Source: Martinezella dioscoreae (lineage in GTDB: Bacteria; Pseudomonadota; Alphaproteobacteria; Rhizobiales; Rhizobiaceae). Taken from it: a stretch of 64,000 bases of DNA. Location: assembly GCF_009176305.1 (NCBI RefSeq), contig NZ_BLAJ01000005.1, positions 310,001 to 374,000 of the forward strand, in the 5' to 3' direction. Below, piece after piece: positions 62,649 through 64,000 of this stretch; the first letter of the stretch is position 1, and each line of letters starts with the position of its first letter. Position numbers and translations under genes: made by a program. The notes beneath the pieces are model-generated. The model had not been told where the DNA came from, did not search any database, and saw only the letters and a list, made by a program, of their open reading frames with translations.

Positions 62649-63053
62649 TCACACCTGCTCAAGCTCGATGAGCGTGCCGAAGAAATCCTTCGGATGCAGG
62701 AAGAGTACAGGCTTGCCATGCGCGCCGATCTTAGGCTCGCCATTACCAAGCACGCGTGCACCGCTGGAAACCAGGTGATCGCGTGCCGCCAGGATATCCG
62801 CAACTTCGTAACAGATATGGTGCATGCCGCCATCCGGGTTCTTGGCGAGGAAGGAGGCGATGGGCGAAGCCTCGCCCAGGGGCTCGAGCAGCTCCACCTT
62901 GCTGTTCGGCAGCTCGACGAAAACCACGGTTACGCCATGCTCCGGCAAGGATTGTGGCGCGGATACAGTGGCGCCGAGCGTCTCGCGATAGGCTCGGGAA
63001 GCCATGGCGATATCGGGAACGGCGATCGCAATGTGATTGATGCGTCCCAACAT
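62649..63053 (-). CDS. mce: Methylmalonyl-CoA epimerase
   Basis: This encodes 134 residues. It interconverts (R)- and (S)-methylmalonyl-CoA in propionate metabolism. VOC-fold metal ligands are in GRINHIAIAVPDI, the PEHGVTVVFVELPNSKVELLEP strand, GGMHHICYEV and the C-terminal FGTLIELEQV. Length is standard. It lies 24 bases after the RNase J gene on the same strand. Confidence 0.94.
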   Translation of the reverse strand: MLGRINHIAIAVPDIAMASRAYRETLGATVSAPQSLPEHGVTVVFVELPNSKVELLEPLGEASPIASFLAKNPDGGMHHICYEVADILAARDHLVSSGARVLGNGEPKIGAHGKPVLFLHPKDFFGTLIELEQV

Positions 63054-63077
63054 GACCCTCTCCTCCCCGCTCAGACC

Positions 63078-64000
63078 TCAGCCGCCGGTACGCGTGACGA
63101 ATACGGTCACGACCGGCTTCTTGCCCCAGCCCTGATTGGCGGCGGCACGCACCGCGCGGCGTACAGCCTCCTGCAGCATGTCCAGATCCTTGCGGCGCGC
63201 GCGCGGAATGCTCTCGATGGCACTGACAATGGCGTCGAAGAGCGTATCCTCCATCTCCTCGCCCTCGTCGTCATAGGCCGGCAGGCCGATCGGTACGAGA
63301 TCGGGATCGCCGACGATGTCATAACGGGCATCGAGCACGACATTGACGGCGACGTGGCCGACATAGGAGAGCTTCTTGCGCTCCCCGATGCCCATCTCGT
63401 CAAAATCGCCGATCAGAATACCGTCCTTGAAGATGCGCCCATGCGGCGCCTCGCCGATGACCTCGACGGGACCGGGCGCAAGGCGCACGACATCGCCGTT
63501 GCGCACCCGCGGCACGGGGGCAATGCCGCTCTGTTCGGCCAGTTCCTTATGGGCGGTCAGATGCGTCGCCTCGCCATGTACGGGGATAACGACCTTCGGG
63601 CGCGTCCACTCGTACATCTTCTGCAGTTCGTTGCGCCGGGGATGGCCGGAAACGTGCACGAGCGCTTCGGCATCCGTCACCACATGCACCCCCTGCTCGA
63701 TCAGGCCGTTCTTGATGTCCTGAATCGCCTTTTCATTGCCCGGAATGGCGCGCGAAGAAAAGACGACGATATCGCCAGCGGCCAGTGCGACATTGCGCAT
63801 CTCATCCCGGGAGAGCTTGGCAAGCGCTGCGCGCGGCTCGCCCTGGCTGCCGGTCAGGATGACCACGACCTTGTCGCGCGGGATATAGCCATACTCGTCT
63901 TCAGCGATGAAGGGTTTAATACCTTCCATAAGGCCGATATCGCGGGCGACGTCTACCACACGCTTCAGCGAGCTGCCGAGCAGCAGCACTTCGCGGCCGG
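63078..64000 (-). CDS. rnj: Ribonuclease J, C-terminal part
   Basis: The window ends inside this gene, so only about 307 C-terminal residues are seen. The segments VILTGSQGEPRAALAKLS, ALVHVSGHPRRNEL, VIPVHGEATHL and the C-terminal DAIVSAIESIPRARRKDL are typical of RNase J after its metallo-beta-lactamase core. It has 5'-3' exonuclease and endonuclease activity in mRNA decay and rRNA maturation. Alphaproteobacteria carry both RNase J and RNase E, as this window shows. Confidence 0.93.
   Translation of the reverse strand, partial: GREVLLLGSSLKRVVDVARDIGLMEGIKPFIAEDEYGYIPRDKVVVILTGSQGEPRAALAKLSRDEMRNVALAAGDIVVFSSRAIPGNEKAIQDIKNGLIEQGVHVVTDAEALVHVSGHPRRNELQKMYEWTRPKVVIPVHGEATHLTAHKELAEQSGIAPVPRVRNGDVVRLAPGPVEVIGEAPHGRIFKDGILIGDFDEMGIGERKKLSYVGHVAVNVVLDARYDIVGDPDLVPIGLPAYDDEGEEMEDTLFDAIVSAIESIPRARRKDLDMLQEAVRRAVRAAANQGWGKKPVVTVFVTRTGG

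Overview
The window reads as chromosomal DNA of a fast-growing alphaproteobacterium of the Rhizobium/Agrobacterium group. This rests on high-GC coding sequence, on lineage-typical genes (an NDUFA12 homologue of complex I, the DUF2155 protein, DUF1467, DUF3572, a short proline-tRNA ligase, RNase J, an RNase E with an acidic insert) and on lineage-typical gene order (accB-accC-aat, divK-pleD, prfB-mrcA-amiC facing rne). It is almost entirely housekeeping sequence. I see no prophage, transposase, CRISPR array, secretion locus or biosynthetic cluster.

Layout. 1-2.9 kb: the 3' end of a TrmH-type rRNA methyltransferase, small exported or unknown proteins, tRNA-Thr(TGT) and NAD kinase. 2.9-13 kb: prfB with an intact programmed +1 frameshift, penicillin-binding protein 1A and an AMIN-amidase on the minus strand, divergent from rne, then an aminotransferase. 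13-20 kb: a DsbA/ScsC-like exported thiol protein, aroQ-accB-accC-aat, DUF2167, DUF1062, DUF2155 and NDUFA12 genes, with a strongly palindromic 91-base element at 18.2 kb. 20-28 kb: acetyltransferases, gatB, a YjhX-family gene, a DUF4139 protein and gatCA. 28-33 kb: a UPF0173 hydrolase, ruvX, two small membrane proteins, a TetR regulator, a ParD antitoxin whose ParE toxin gene carries two stop codons, and an AidB-like acyl-CoA dehydrogenase.

33-45 kb is a long plus-strand series: pyrB with a dihydroorotase-like partner that lacks most metal ligands, plsY, dprA, topA, rnr, DUF983, an internally deleted NUDIX gene, an MFS transporter and rpmG. 45-48.5 kb: a likely minus-strand small RNA with four hairpins, an AT-rich gap, the divK-pleD cell-cycle/c-di-GMP operon, DUF3572 and a HAD-like gene. 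48.5-57 kb: an acetyltransferase, dinB with an N-terminal CxxC pair, a lipoprotein GH25 lysozyme, an L,D-transpeptidase and dnaE. 57-64 kb: two small genes, lolD, lolC/E, proS, an intergenic candidate small RNA, DUF1467, methylmalonyl-CoA epimerase and the C-terminal part of RNase J.

Themes. Several genes serve cell-wall and envelope work (PBP1A, amidase, L,D-transpeptidase, GH25, Lol, PlsY). Others serve RNA and translation (RNase E, R and J, RF2, GatCAB, ProRS, L33) and DNA maintenance (TopA, DprA, RuvX, DinB, DnaE). I did not find a clearly new multi-gene system. The most noteworthy items are decayed or repurposed genes (parE, NUDIX, the pyrC-like gene), two small membrane ORFs under 60 codons, and structured intergenic elements. 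Start codons were chosen from ribosome-binding sites and family N-termini, and family names come from recognising motifs by eye without database searches.
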